A stretch of 64,000 nt of DNA from Shewanella sp. AS1 (GCF_021412565.1 NZ_JAKCLJ010000001.1:682001-746000); one strand, 5' to 3'. Positions 44,086 to 53,872 are shown, numbered from the stretch's first letter. Program-made: numbers and translations. The notes: generated by a model not told the origin, from the letters alone.

Positions 44086-44170
44086 TGAGCATTGAGTCCT
44101 TTAATAAGGCGCTTACTGACAAGAATCCTGTATACAGCTGTATGTTTAACGAGTGTGTAAGAGACGTGCT

Positions 44171-45124
44171 ATGCCGGTAAAAATTCCTGACAATCTGCCT
44201 GCCGCAGAGATTTTAGAGTCTGAAAATATCTTCGTCATGTCCGAAACCCGGGCGGCGAATCAAGATATCAGACCCATGAAGGTGCTGATCCTCAATTTGA
44301 TGCCCAACAAGATTGAGACAGAGACTCAGTTGCTCAGGTTGCTCGGAAATACTCCCTTACAGGTGGATATCGATCTGCTGCGTATTCACGATAAAGAATC
44401 GAAACACACCCCCGTAGATCACATGAATAATTTCTACCGTGATTTCGAAGATGTACGTCAGAAAAATTATGATGGACTCATCATCACAGGCGCACCTCTG
44501 GGGCAGATAGATTTTGAGGAGGTGTTCTATTGGGAGCATATTCGCGAGATCATCGATTGGTCACAGCAGCATGTGACCTCTGTGCTGTTCCTTTGCTGGG
44601 CGGCTCATGCGGCACTTTATCATCTCTATGGTTTACACCGTAAAATTCTGCAGAGAAAACGCTCGGGTGTCTATTGTCACCAGAGAACATCGAAACATTT
44701 TCCTCTGCTGCGCGGTTTCGATGAGGAGTTTTTTGCGCCTCACTCCCGCTTTGCCGAGATGAACCTTGAGGAGCTCAAGGCGCATCCTGAGCTGCAGGTG
44801 TTAACCGAGTCAGATGAGGCCGGTGCCTACATGGTGCTCAGTCGTAACAACCGCAATCTGTTTGTCATGGGGCATCCTGAGTACCAAAAATCGACCCTAA
44901 AAGATGAATATCTGCGGGATCTTGCCGCAGGGCTCAATCCGGATCTCCCACTGAACTATTTTAGAAACGATGACCCGGAATCGACTCCCGTTGCCCGCTG
45001 GCACGGTCATGGCAGCCTGCTGATTAGTAATTGGCTTAATTATTATGTTTATCAGCTCACGCCCTACGATCTTGGCGACATGAGTGCCATCACGCCTTGG
45101 GAATATGAAACTAAGGATGATTAG
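44171..45124 (+). CDS. metA: Homoserine O-succinyltransferase
   Basis: A 317-residue enzyme that transfers a succinyl group from succinyl-CoA to homoserine, the first committed step of methionine synthesis. Start at the ATG at 44171 ([23 protein letters not shown]). Signatures: '[31 protein letters not shown]', catalytic cysteine in '[17 protein letters not shown]', '[10 protein letters not shown]', and the His/Glu pair in '[12 protein letters not shown]'. The whole C-terminal Asp-Tyr-rich end is present. The MetJ boxes in the leader support methionine repression. Confidence 0.96.
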   Translation: MPVKIPDNLPAAEILESENIFVMSETRAANQDIRPMKVLILNLMPNKIETETQLLRLLGNTPLQVDIDLLRIHDKESKHTPVDHMNNFYRDFEDVRQKNYDGLIITGAPLGQIDFEEVFYWEHIREIIDWSQQHVTSVLFLCWAAHAALYHLYGLHRKILQRKRSGVYCHQRTSKHFPLLRGFDEEFFAPHSRFAEMNLEELKAHPELQVLTESDEAGAYMVLSRNNRNLFVMGHPEYQKSTLKDEYLRDLAAGLNPDLPLNYFRNDDPESTPVARWHGHGSLLISNWLNYYVYQLTPYDLGDMSAITPWEYETKDD

Positions 45125-45192
45125 ATAAGGTGTCGAAAATATCAGTATAAATTAGATTGTTATAGCACTTTTACAGAGTCAACTGTCGGTCG

Positions 45193-46041
45193 TCATTCGT
45201 TAAGCCTGGCTAAATGGGGCTGCAGGGATTCAGGCAGCGCAATATGCACAGGCTCCTGAGTCAGCGGGCAGGTGAAATCAAGAAAACAGGCAGTTAACTG
45301 CAGATTAGGGTCGTCCTCAACTGCGCCGCCATGCTGCCTGTCACCCACCACAGGAAACCCCAGACTGGCCATGTGAATGCGGATTTGATGTTTGCGTCCT
45401 GTGTCTATCTTCACCTGCACTAAGGAGCAATCCAGCTCGGCATCATAGTCGATACGCCAAGCATGGGAGCTGGCGGCTTTGGCGTCCACATCCGTGCTTA
45501 TGTACTGCACTTCCTTGGGGAACTCGCCTTTGACTATCACCCTGTACTGTTTATCCAGCTTGCGCTGTTCAAATTGCGCCGCCAGGGCGGCCGTGGTGCT
45601 TTTGCTGTGGCCTAGTATCACCAGGCCGGTTGCTGCTCTGTCTAAGCGATGCACGATAAAGGCGGGGCGTTGGGGCGTCAGATGGGTCTCAGCATAACGA
45701 TTGATTGTGGTGTGATCGCTCCATTTCGAGCCCTGACACAACATGCCGTAGGGTTTATACCAGATGCTGTATTCCCCCTTGTCGAGCAGCAATTTGGCAT
45801 CATCTACCTTTTGGGCAAGCACCTCGGCATTGTAGTAGAGGTGTAGTTCCTCCCCCGGTTTTAACGGCTTCTTGGCCCGTCTGAACCGCTGAGTGTATTT
45901 GCCCTTAGTGACCCACACAGCCCCTTTTGCCATGGCCTGTTTTATCTGCTGTTTAGATAACTGACTGCGCTGAGAAAGCAGGCTGCAGGCGTCTAAATCG
46001 GACGCAGTCACTTTAATATGGCATTCATACTTTTGGGTCAT
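45193..46041 (-). CDS. RluA-family pseudouridine synthase
   Basis: A 282-residue RNA pseudouridine synthase, started at the ATG at 46041 (MTQKYECHIKV). The active site HRLDRAATGLVILGHS carries the catalytic aspartate, and 'ELDCSLVQVKIDTGRKHQIRIHMASLGFPVVGDRQHGG' is the family C-terminal block. The N-terminal 'LSKQQIKQAMAKGAVWV' resembles an S4 RNA-binding segment. Whether it acts on rRNA or tRNA cannot be read. It converges on metA. Confidence 0.88.
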   Translation of the reverse strand: MTQKYECHIKVTASDLDACSLLSQRSQLSKQQIKQAMAKGAVWVTKGKYTQRFRRAKKPLKPGEELHLYYNAEVLAQKVDDAKLLLDKGEYSIWYKPYGMLCQGSKWSDHTTINRYAETHLTPQRPAFIVHRLDRAATGLVILGHSKSTTAALAAQFEQRKLDKQYRVIVKGEFPKEVQYISTDVDAKAASSHAWRIDYDAELDCSLVQVKIDTGRKHQIRIHMASLGFPVVGDRQHGGAVEDDPNLQLTACFLDFTCPLTQEPVHIALPESLQPHLARLNE

Positions 46042-46371
46042 GGTGACTCGGTTTAGCTGTCGGGGATTGGCGGCCAAGTTTACACTATTTTGTTTTATTC
46101 TGCTGCGGCCACTTTGCCCTGCTTGTGGCTTTCTCTTTGATTTTACTCAAGCCGACGGCTGGAGATAATTGGCGCCTTTGACTATGCTTTAGGCCTGTTG
46201 CTAAAGCTAACCTTAATATGGTTTCCACTCGCTGTGGTCTGATTTGTGGCTGGCATCTGAATTTTTCATGGTTATTCAAAACCTATGTGTAAAACGATTA
46301 TTCAAAACGGTTATGTAGAACGGTTAAGACAAAACAGTTGAGTCAAAAAGGATGCAGGGGAGTCGTGATGT
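46042..46371. other. Intergenic region upstream of the diguanylate cyclase
   Basis: 330 bases between the divergent RluA-like and diguanylate cyclase genes. The right part is almost wholly a 13-bp tandem array (46270-46348), leaving little room for a promoter close to the cyclase start. Nothing else recognised. Confidence 0.5.
46270..46348 (+). repeat. 13-bp tandem array, six copies, upstream of the diguanylate cyclase
   Basis: Consecutive units ggttattcaaaac, ctatgtgtaaaac, gattattcaaaac, ggttatgtagaac, a 14-base ggttaagacaaaac, and agttgagtcaaaa. The 26-base alternation (copies 1 and 3 alike) suggests a two-step expansion. Confidence 0.85.
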
Positions 46372-47295
46372 ATGATTGATATCAAGCAGATGGCATTGGT
46401 TTTAGATGCCTTGCCTGATCCGGCATTTCTAATCTCTCGCAGCGGCAGATATATTGCGGTATTTGGTGGAAAAGATGCCCGTTATTACCATGATGGCAGC
46501 AATCTGGTTGGCCACTATCTGCATGACGTTTTAGCACAAGACAAAGCCCAGTGGTTCTTAGGCATGATAGCAACGGCGCTGACCAGCAAGACCTTACACA
46601 TAGAGGAGTATGAGTTAAGCAGCAAGGATGTTAAAGGGCTGCCTGACCTGGGGCCTGAGGAGGCCATCTGGTTTGAGGGACGAATTCAGCCTCTGGATTT
46701 TCATGTCGCTGGCGAAGAGGTTGTACTCTGGGTAGCCAGTAATATCTCCAAGCGTCATCAACTCGAGACTAAGCTGCGCTTGCAGGGGGATACGGACGAG
46801 CTGACCAACCTGCTCAATCGACGCCGCTTAGAGAAAGATTTAACCCAGCATTTCGATAACTTTACCCAGTATGGCACGCCAACTAGCATACTCATGCTGG
46901 ATCTCGACCACCTTAAATTGATCAACGACAGATGGGGCCACCATGAGGGGGATAAGACCATACTCGTGGTAGCTAATACCTGTCTGGCGCACCTGAGATG
47001 TGGCGATAGTGGTTACCGTTTTGGCGGCGATGAGTTTGTGATAGCCCTTCCTGGCATGGAGTTACAGCAGGCGTTCCAGTTTGCCGAGCAGCTAAGGCTT
47101 AATTTTCATCAGGAATTGCTAATTCTGAGTCAGGATAGATTGACTAAAGAGGGGGTCTGTCCCTCGGTCAGTATAGGTGTAGCGACAATAGAGGCGGGAG
47201 ACACCTCCTATGAAGCCTCACTTAAACGTGCCGACCGGGCACTCTATGGCGCTAAACATGCCGGGCGTAACAGTGTCAATTTAGCCGCATGTTAG
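46372..47295 (+). CDS. Diguanylate cyclase with N-terminal PAS-like domain
   Basis: A 307-residue protein that makes cyclic di-GMP. Residues about 10-125 look like a PAS sensor ('LVLDALPDPAFLISRSGRYIAVFGG', 'ASNISKRHQLETKLRLQ'). The GGDEF domain starts at about 135 ('DTDELTNLLNRRRLEKDL') with metal-binding 'SILMLDLDHLKLINDRWGHHEGD' and an intact active site FGGDEF. The RxxD inhibitory site (RCGD) lies exactly five residues before GGDEF, so product inhibition is expected. No transmembrane segment, so it is cytoplasmic. GGGGAG lies ten bases before the ATG. The signal it senses is unknown. Confidence 0.92.
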   Translation: MIDIKQMALVLDALPDPAFLISRSGRYIAVFGGKDARYYHDGSNLVGHYLHDVLAQDKAQWFLGMIATALTSKTLHIEEYELSSKDVKGLPDLGPEEAIWFEGRIQPLDFHVAGEEVVLWVASNISKRHQLETKLRLQGDTDELTNLLNRRRLEKDLTQHFDNFTQYGTPTSILMLDLDHLKLINDRWGHHEGDKTILVVANTCLAHLRCGDSGYRFGGDEFVIALPGMELQQAFQFAEQLRLNFHQELLILSQDRLTKEGVCPSVSIGVATIEAGDTSYEASLKRADRALYGAKHAGRNSVNLAAC

Positions 47296-47423
47296 TCGAA
47301 ATTCGCTCTATTCTTTGTTCATTAATGGCTTTGATCAATTAAACTTTAAGTTCACCTGTTCTGTTCGATTTCAAGTTTTTGATTTTATCTGTGCGACACT
47401 AAGTCGTAGCGTAGGGGGCGAGT

Positions 47424-49175
47424 ATGGATGCACATCTACAGGCAAAAATTCAGCATTGGTTGAGTCTCGATGGCGATGCACCGAGCCGTAAAGCGATCGA
47501 GGCACTGATTGAGAGCGGCAATAGTGCCGAGCTGGCATCGCGTTTTAGCGGGCGGCTTACTTTTGGTACAGCGGGGATCCGTGGCGTGGTTGGCGCAGGC
47601 CCCATGGCGATGAACCCGTTAGTGATCCAGCAGACCTCCAAAGGGGTAGCAGATTACCTTAAGGCGCAGATAAAAGACTCGCCAATGCGCGGGGTCGTCA
47701 TTGGCTATGACGGGCGTCATGACTCAAAACGCTTTGCCCATGATGCCGCCAGCGTATTAACTGCCGCTGGCATCAAAGTCTATCTGACGGCGAGGGTTGC
47801 ACCCACCCCGCTGGTGGCTTTTGGTGTGTTGCATCTGGGCGCAGCAGCCGGGATAGTGGTGACCGCCAGTCATAACCCGCCCCAGTACAATGGTTATAAG
47901 GTCTATTGGAGCAATGGTGCTCAGATCATTCCTCCTCATGATTCTGGGATTGCCGCCTGCATCGAAGCGGCGGCACAGCAGAAAGTGGAGATGCTGACCC
48001 ATGAAGCCGCCAAGGCGGAAAATCGCTTGGTGATGCTGGGGGATGAGTTTTACTCGGCTTACCGCGACAGCATCAGGCAGGCTGAGCTGTTACAAAATCA
48101 CACAGCGCCGCAAAAGGTTTCCCTGGCCTATACGGCCATGCACGGGGTTGGCGCCGAGATGGCGGAAACCCTGCTCAAAGATGCGGGCTTTACCCAGGTC
48201 TATTCGGTGGCGGCTCAGCGCGAGCCTGACGGCAGTTTCCCCACAGTGAATTTCCCTAATCCGGAAGAGGCCGGTGCTATGGATCTGGTGATGCTGGAGG
48301 CCCATAAACACAATGCCATGCTGGCCTGCGCCAACGATCCCGATGCGGACCGCTTCGCCGTTGCGGTGCGAAAGCCCGGCGCCACCGCCGATATGGCCGC
48401 AGTCGATGCTTATCAGATGCTGACAGGGGATCAAGTCGGGGTGCTCTTCGGCCATTATCTGCTCAGCCACGCGGGCAAGGATCAGCGCCTGACCTGCTGC
48501 ACTATCGTCTCTTCTAGCCTGTTATCCAAGATAGCCAGCTCAATGAAAGGCGTGTGTGAAACAACCCTAACCGGATTTAAATGGCTGACCAATGTGGGGA
48601 TGCAAAAGCAGACGCCGCAAAATCGCTTCCTGTTCGCCTATGAGGAGGCGCTGGGTTACACCTTAGGCAGCATGGTGTGGGATAAAGATGGTTTGTCAGC
48701 ATTGCTGGGCTTTGCTCAACTTACGGCCGAGCTGACTGAGAAGGGGCAGAGCGTGTGGGATAGGCTCGAAGCCATCTATCGTCAATATGGTTTTTATCTC
48801 AATCAGCAGGTGAGCATCGCCCTCAGCGGTCGGGAGAATCGCCCCAGCATAGGCCAGCTGCTGCGTGAGCGGCCACCTAAAGAGATTGGCGGGCGCAATA
48901 TCGTCTCGGTTGATGATATCAGCACAGGTCTGCGCACTTTTGCCGATGGACGCACTGAGACGCTGGATCTGCCAGCCAGCGACGTGCTTATCTACCGTCT
49001 GCAAGGGGATGCTAGGGTGATAGTGCGCCCGTCGGGCACAGAACCTAAGGTGAAATGTTATTACGAGGTGGTGCAGCCCTTTAGTGATGGGATGAGTTGG
49101 GAGGAGGCGCAAAACCGCGCCAACGAGGCGATGGCACAACTGATTGAGCAGCATCAGGCTTCTCTGCCTCAATAA
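47424..49175 (+). CDS. Phosphohexomutase (phosphoglucomutase/phosphomannomutase family)
   Basis: A 583-residue alpha-D-phosphohexomutase that interconverts sugar 1- and 6-phosphates. The substrate-proximal 'FGTAGIRGVVGAGPMAMN', phosphoserine loop TASHNPPQYNGYKVY, metal site 'NDPDADRFAVAV', sugar-binding 'FAYEEALGYTLG', and C-terminal phosphate loop 'RPSGTEPKVKCYYEV' are all intact. Its size (longer than the ~460-residue phosphomannomutases) puts it with the phosphoglucomutase-2-like/PgcA group, which can also act on pentose phosphates. Monocistronic with a terminator. Confidence 0.93.
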   Translation: MDAHLQAKIQHWLSLDGDAPSRKAIEALIESGNSAELASRFSGRLTFGTAGIRGVVGAGPMAMNPLVIQQTSKGVADYLKAQIKDSPMRGVVIGYDGRHDSKRFAHDAASVLTAAGIKVYLTARVAPTPLVAFGVLHLGAAAGIVVTASHNPPQYNGYKVYWSNGAQIIPPHDSGIAACIEAAAQQKVEMLTHEAAKAENRLVMLGDEFYSAYRDSIRQAELLQNHTAPQKVSLAYTAMHGVGAEMAETLLKDAGFTQVYSVAAQREPDGSFPTVNFPNPEEAGAMDLVMLEAHKHNAMLACANDPDADRFAVAVRKPGATADMAAVDAYQMLTGDQVGVLFGHYLLSHAGKDQRLTCCTIVSSSLLSKIASSMKGVCETTLTGFKWLTNVGMQKQTPQNRFLFAYEEALGYTLGSMVWDKDGLSALLGFAQLTAELTEKGQSVWDRLEAIYRQYGFYLNQQVSIALSGRENRPSIGQLLRERPPKEIGGRNIVSVDDISTGLRTFADGRTETLDLPASDVLIYRLQGDARVIVRPSGTEPKVKCYYEVVQPFSDGMSWEEAQNRANEAMAQLIEQHQASLPQ

Positions 49176-49201
49176 TCAGGTTCAATACTGGCTTGTAAAG
49201 T

Positions 49202-49231
49202 AAAACGCCTTCATCAAGAAGGCGTTTTTTT
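49202..49231. terminator. Bidirectional terminator between the phosphohexomutase gene and panP
   Basis: Stem AACGCCTTC/GAAGGCGTT with an A run on the left and seven T on the right. Confidence 0.85.
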
Positions 49232-49234
49232 ATC

Positions 49235-50878
49235 CTAGCTTAGGGTCTGTAACTGCTTGAGGGTATTTGTCGCCTGGCTGGCTATCTCACGCTGCTCGGT
49301 AATCACCTGTTCTAAAATCTCTTTTGTCGTCAGAGGATTGGCCAGTACCACACGAAATACCACGCTGGTTAGGCCCAGGTTGTGCTCCGGAATGATGCGG
49401 GTGCGCGAGACGAAAGATTTCCCCTGTTCACGCTGCCGCTTCTGAATGAACTGGGTCAGTTGATCCAGTAAGGCGTTTATCTGGTTGACCTTTTGCGTAT
49501 CATGTTGCTCGACGGCTTGTTGCAGTGCGGCTTTAACTTCTGCAGGTACATAGCGATAGGTGAGCAGGCACAGCTCAGGTTTGGAGACAAGCTGAAAATC
49601 CGTTTGCTGCTCAATGAGCTGGGCAAAATAGTGCGCCTTCTCTATGCCGTTGTTAATTAAAATCTCATAGCCATCACGGCCTATTACCTGCAGGCAGGCA
49701 TGGACTAACATGGCCATGCCGGGGCGGGAGCCTTCGAGGGTCTGGCTGCCGAGATCTTTTGAGCCCCGGCGCAGAATATATTCGGCGTGGTGCTTGATGA
49801 TGTTGGCCAGCTCAGGGTCTTTAAACAGCACCATGCCCGCGCCCATAGGCACATACATCTGTTTATGGGCATCGATAGTCACAGAGTCGGCGCGTTCGAT
49901 GCCTGTCAGTAGATGGCGGTATTTGCTCGACAGTAAGGTTGCACCGCCCCAGGCGGCATCCACATGGAAATGGCAATTGAGTTCATCGGCGAGATTGGCG
50001 AGTTGATTAAGGGGATCGATATTGCCCGTCTCAGTGGTGCCGGCTACGCCCACAATTGCCATCACCTTGATATTGCGACTCTGTAGCTCTTGGGCGATGG
50101 CGCGCATCTTGGCGAGATCCACCTTGTTATCGAGATCGCAGGGCACCTGAATGATATTTTCACGGCCAATGCCCAGCAGATCGGCGGCTTTGCCTAAGGA
50201 GTAATGGCCCCGAGTCGAAACCAGAATGGCTAAGTCATCATAGCCATAGTGGCGCAGCGCCTTTATCAGGCCGCTCTGGCCTATGCCCTTAAAGTCGCCA
50301 TCTGCCTTGAGCAGACGGTTGCGGGCGATCCACAGGGCTGTAATATTGGCGACTGTGCCACCGGAGCAAAATGCACCTAAAGAGTGGCTGGCGCTGTGCA
50401 TCCAGTTCGAATAAAAGTTATCGCTCTGCTGATACACCATGTGGTGCATCATGCCCAGTACCTGGCGCTCCAGCGGTGTAAATGCTTTAGATGTCTCGAT
50501 TTTTACCAGGTTCTGGTTTAGCCCCACCATCATTTTCGACAGTGGCAGCACGAAGTAGGGCAGGGCTGAGGTCATGTGACCGATAAAGCTGGGCGATGAG
50601 GTGTGTACGCTATGGGCGATCAGCGTTTGCATCATCTGCTCGGCGTAATCTGAGACAAAGCTTGGCGATGCGGGGATCTGATGGGCCTGAAAATCTTTTT
50701 CGATTTCGCTTAAGGGCTTTTCGATGGCAACTATGCTCGCTTTCAGAAAGCCCATCAGGTTCTGGGACAGATTATTTTCTATCTGGCTCAGGGTCGAACC
50801 CGGCGCTTCGGGCAGGGTGAAAATACGTAATAACGCCTCTTCAGAGGCTGTCGCTGTCCGTGTGTGTTTAGCTGTCAT
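49235..50878 (-). CDS. panP: Pyridoxal-dependent aspartate 1-decarboxylase (PanP type)
   Basis: A PLP-dependent group II decarboxylase of about 547 residues. The PLP site is 'VTIDAHKQMYVPMGAGMVLF' with the Schiff-base lysine, together with 'HVDAAWGG' (cofactor Asp) and 'CSGGTVANITALWIARNR'. The full sequence resembles the group that makes beta-alanine from aspartate for pantothenate in Vibrio and Shewanella, which lack or supplement pyruvoyl PanD; glutamate or tyrosine decarboxylase activity is an alternative. Two in-frame ATGs lie upstream; none has a clear ribosome-binding site, so the start is uncertain. Confidence 0.8.
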   Translation of the reverse strand: MTAKHTRTATASEEALLRIFTLPEAPGSTLSQIENNLSQNLMGFLKASIVAIEKPLSEIEKDFQAHQIPASPSFVSDYAEQMMQTLIAHSVHTSSPSFIGHMTSALPYFVLPLSKMMVGLNQNLVKIETSKAFTPLERQVLGMMHHMVYQQSDNFYSNWMHSASHSLGAFCSGGTVANITALWIARNRLLKADGDFKGIGQSGLIKALRHYGYDDLAILVSTRGHYSLGKAADLLGIGRENIIQVPCDLDNKVDLAKMRAIAQELQSRNIKVMAIVGVAGTTETGNIDPLNQLANLADELNCHFHVDAAWGGATLLSSKYRHLLTGIERADSVTIDAHKQMYVPMGAGMVLFKDPELANIIKHHAEYILRRGSKDLGSQTLEGSRPGMAMLVHACLQVIGRDGYEILINNGIEKAHYFAQLIEQQTDFQLVSKPELCLLTYRYVPAEVKAALQQAVEQHDTQKVNQINALLDQLTQFIQKRQREQGKSFVSRTRIIPEHNLGLTSVVFRVVLANPLTTKEILEQVITEQREIASQATNTLKQLQTLS

Positions 50879-51020
50879 CGCGCATCGCATTACTGGTGAC
50901 ACGCATTTAACTTGCGTTAAATCAGTGTCAAATATGTATCGAATAAAAGGGAGCTAACTTTACTGTATGCTTTATAGCGCATCAAGGAGAAAAGTAAAAT
51001 GGCTGTTGTTTGGGTGTAAA

Positions 51021-51043
51021 CTGCCGGGAATCCATCCCGGCAG
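51021..51043 (-). terminator. Hairpin after the glycerate kinase gene
   Basis: Perfect stem CTGCCGGG/CCCGGCAG, 23 bases past the glycerate kinase stop. Only three T follow, so it is a weak intrinsic terminator or an mRNA-stabilising end. Confidence 0.55.
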
Positions 51044-51065
51044 AGGTGCTTAGCTTAAGCTGTGA

Positions 51066-52226
51066 TTATGTGCGGCTGTTGAGCTTATAGAGCGAGGCGA
51101 TATTGGTGGCGGTAGCGAGCAGATTGTGCTCGGCGCTGGCCAATACCTGCTTGAGTTCCATCGCCCTCGGGGTGATGGAGAAAATGGCCTCTATACCATG
51201 ATCGAGCAGCACATTGGCATCATCGCTGACACAGCCTGCGATGGCGATCACCGGCACCCCCTGTTTATTGGCCTCTCGGGTAACCCCCATAGGCGTTTTG
51301 CCCATCAAGGTCTGGCTGTCGAGACGGCCTTCCCCCGTGATCACCAGATCGGCACCAAATAACTTGCTGGCAAGGTCAACCGTTTCCATCACTATGTCTA
51401 TGCCGGGTCTGAGCTCGGCTTTTAAATAGGCCAGCATGCCATAACCCATGCCGCCTGCGGCGCCAGCGCCGGGAAGGTTGCGACACTCGTGCACGCCCGT
51501 GCTAAGGGTCATTTCTGCAAAGTGGTTAAGGGCATTATCCAGTTGTGTCACCATCTCTGGGGTTGCGCCTTTCTGCGGGCCGAAGATAGCCGAGGCGCCT
51601 TGCTCGCCGCAAAGTGGGTTATTGACATCACAGGCCACTTCTATGCTGCAACTGGCCAGTTTTGGATGCAGGAGAGTGAGATCTATGCTGGTAATATTGA
51701 CAAGCGCCGCGCCACCTGGCGCGATATCAGCACCTTTGTCGTCAGTAAATTTTGCCCCCAGGGCCTGTAACATACCCACCCCGGCATCATTGGTGGCACT
51801 GCCGCCTAAACCGAGAATAATATGCTCGATGCCGTTATCCAGGGCATGTTTGATTAATTCGCCCGTGCCATAGCTGGTGGTGATACGTGGATCGCGCATC
51901 TCTACTGGCACATGGTGCAAACCCGAGGCTGAGGCCATCTCGATAACCGCTATCTTGTTATTACTCAGCTGGGAGTCGACTTGGCCTAAAATGCCGTAAC
52001 AGGCGGTCACTTGTTTGCCTAAGGGGCCGGTGACACTCAGCTCAACCAGTTCCCCTTGGGTGGCATCCACCATAGATTGCACTGTACCTTCGCCACCATC
52101 GGCAACCGGCACCTTGATATAATCTGCATCTGGCAGCACCTTGCGAAATCCTTGCTCAATGATACTGGCAACTTCCATGGCGCTCAGGCTTTCTTTGTAT
52201 GAATCGGGCGCAATGATAATTTTCAT
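51066..52226 (-). CDS. garK: Glycerate kinase
   Basis: A 386-residue glycerate kinase of the GarK/GlxK family that phosphorylates D-glycerate, giving 2-phosphoglycerate for glycolysis. The N-terminal 'IAPDSYKESLSAMEVASIIEQGF', 'VADGGEGTVQSMV', 'GLGGSATNDAGVGMLQALGA', 'LPGAGAAGGMGYGMLAYL', and 'DLVITGEGRLDSQTLMGKTPMGV' are family signatures. It is the second gene after a GntP-type permease, with a 145-base spacer containing two inverted repeats. Such a pair, with an SdaR/CdaR regulator nearby, forms the known Shewanella D-glycerate utilisation pathway. Confidence 0.95.
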   Translation of the reverse strand: MKIIIAPDSYKESLSAMEVASIIEQGFRKVLPDADYIKVPVADGGEGTVQSMVDATQGELVELSVTGPLGKQVTACYGILGQVDSQLSNNKIAVIEMASASGLHHVPVEMRDPRITTSYGTGELIKHALDNGIEHIILGLGGSATNDAGVGMLQALGAKFTDDKGADIAPGGAALVNITSIDLTLLHPKLASCSIEVACDVNNPLCGEQGASAIFGPQKGATPEMVTQLDNALNHFAEMTLSTGVHECRNLPGAGAAGGMGYGMLAYLKAELRPGIDIVMETVDLASKLFGADLVITGEGRLDSQTLMGKTPMGVTREANKQGVPVIAIAGCVSDDANVLLDHGIEAIFSITPRAMELKQVLASAEHNLLATATNIASLYKLNSRT

Positions 52227-52265
52227 CGATATTTCCTGTCAGTGTGGCGTCGGCTAAAGCTGAGT

Positions 52266-52346
52266 TGGAACTTAAGTTCCAGCCCATTAAGTTTAGGACG
52301 ATACCGGGTGATAGCAGCCATGGCATGGGTGACAACACCATGGCTG
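52266..52346 (-). other. Two inverted repeats between the permease and glycerate kinase genes
   Basis: A perfect 16-base palindrome TGGAACTTAAGTTCCA (52266-52281) and a stem CAGCCATGG/CCATGGCTG (52315-52323 with 52338-52346). Neither is followed by a T run, so they may slow or process the mRNA rather than end it. Confidence 0.55.
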
Positions 52347-52371
52347 TATAGCGGGTTTTAATGGAGTAATT

Positions 52372-53730
52372 TTATAAAAGTATCAGGCTGAGTAGATAAA
52401 CCAGAATAATGGAGGTGATGCCTTGGACTAAGGTCGCCATAGTCTGCGCTTTATAGGCTTGTTTTACGCTCATACGGCTAAATTGGGTGACCACCCAGAA
52501 GAAGCTGTCGTTCGCGTGAGATACTGTCATGGCACCGGCACCAATCGCCATTACCGTCAGAACTCGGCCCATGTCACTGGCAAGGCCTATATCCCCAAGC
52601 ATAGGCGCAACTAAGGCTGAAGTGGCAACCAAGGCCACGGTCGATGATCCTTGCGCCGATTTCAGTGCGGCGGCAACGATGAAGGGCATAAAGATACCAA
52701 TACCGAATGCCGACAATGTACTGCCCAGCATAGTGCCAATGTCTGTGGCTTTAAGCACGGCACCGAAGGCACCGCCAGCACCCGTTATCAGCAAAATCGG
52801 GGCGGCGACCACTAGGCCTTGACTGATGCGTTCGCCAAGCTGCTGAACTTTCTCATCGCCCTTGAGCAGAAAGATAGAGAGGATTAGGCCTATCATCAGG
52901 GCGTTCACAGGTTGGCCGAGGAAAACTAAGGTATCGAAAAGTGCGCCATCGCCTAATGGGTTTGATGGGAACTTGGCGATTGAACCTAAACAGATCAGCA
53001 AAATCGGCACGAAGATAGGGGCAAAGGCCTTGGCTGGGCTGGGAAGCTTGCCATAGCTGGCTTTAACCTGCTCAAACTCTTCTATGCTGTGTTTTAGCTC
53101 ATCGGCGCCTTCACCATCAGGCTGGACATTGGCAAAACGGTTGGCCCATAGCATACCTGCAAAAGCGGCCACGGCAGCGACAAAGACACCGACAGCGATA
53201 ACCAGTCCCAGATTGGATTCTAAGCCTAAGTTACCCGCCGCTGCGATTGGGCCTGGGGTAGGTGGCACAAAGGTGTGGGTGGCATAAAGACCGGTTGCTA
53301 AGGCCACACTCATGGAGACGCTTGAAACCTTCATGCGATCGGCCATGGACTGTTTCAGTGAGTTTAAGATCACGAAACCCGAGTCACAAAATACCGGAAT
53401 AGACACTAAGTAGCCGATGATAGACATAGTTAAGGTGGGGAAGCGTTTTCCTAATACCTTGATCACCACATCGGCCATGGTGATGGCGGCGCCACTTTTT
53501 TCCAGGATAACACCTATGATCGTCCCCAAAACGATCACTAGGCCGATATATCCCAGGATGCCACCAAAGCCGGTGGTAATGGTTTTTGCTATCTCATTGC
53601 TGGGCAAGCCGTAGGCAAATGCCGCCAGAAATGAGGCTAAGATCAGTGTTAAGAAGGGGTGAAGCTTCAGTTTGGAGGTCGCAATCACGATAAACGCAAT
53701 CACGGCCAATAGTATGATGACTAGACTCAT
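52372..53730 (-). CDS. GntP-family permease (probable D-glycerate transporter)
   Basis: A 452-residue inner-membrane proton symporter of the GntP family with about 12-14 hydrophobic segments. Family hallmarks are 'GFGGILGYIGLVIVLGTIIGVILEKSGAA', 'GYLVSIPVFCDSGFVIL', 'LATGLYATHTFVPPTPGPIAAAG', and 'GSSTVALVATSALVAPML'. GntP-type carriers move gluconate, idonate or glycerate. The partner glycerate kinase makes D-glycerate the likely substrate (called GrtP in Shewanella sugar-pathway reconstructions). It is the first gene of the operon. Confidence 0.88.
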   Translation of the reverse strand: MSLVIILLAVIAFIVIATSKLKLHPFLTLILASFLAAFAYGLPSNEIAKTITTGFGGILGYIGLVIVLGTIIGVILEKSGAAITMADVVIKVLGKRFPTLTMSIIGYLVSIPVFCDSGFVILNSLKQSMADRMKVSSVSMSVALATGLYATHTFVPPTPGPIAAAGNLGLESNLGLVIAVGVFVAAVAAFAGMLWANRFANVQPDGEGADELKHSIEEFEQVKASYGKLPSPAKAFAPIFVPILLICLGSIAKFPSNPLGDGALFDTLVFLGQPVNALMIGLILSIFLLKGDEKVQQLGERISQGLVVAAPILLITGAGGAFGAVLKATDIGTMLGSTLSAFGIGIFMPFIVAAALKSAQGSSTVALVATSALVAPMLGDIGLASDMGRVLTVMAIGAGAMTVSHANDSFFWVVTQFSRMSVKQAYKAQTMATLVQGITSIILVYLLSLILL

Positions 53731-53840
53731 AGGGTGTCCCTGTCGTGGATTGTGTAGGTCTAAATTCGTTTACCAGCGTGTCGAGCTTACAGGTACGCTG
53801 ACGCATTATTATTTTTACTGAACCCGAGATAGCTGCTTTT

Positions 53841-53872
53841 ACAAAGAGTCGCTTGTATAGAGAATCGCTTGC
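53841..53872 (+). repeat. 16-bp tandem duplication upstream of the permease gene
   Basis: Units acaaagagtcgcttgt and atagagaatcgcttgc, adjacent, sharing 12 of 16 bases. Confidence 0.6.

Noticed and set aside
44095..44170. SAM-related riboswitch before metA
   Set aside because: No conserved SAM-riboswitch segments were found; the MetJ boxes explain regulation.
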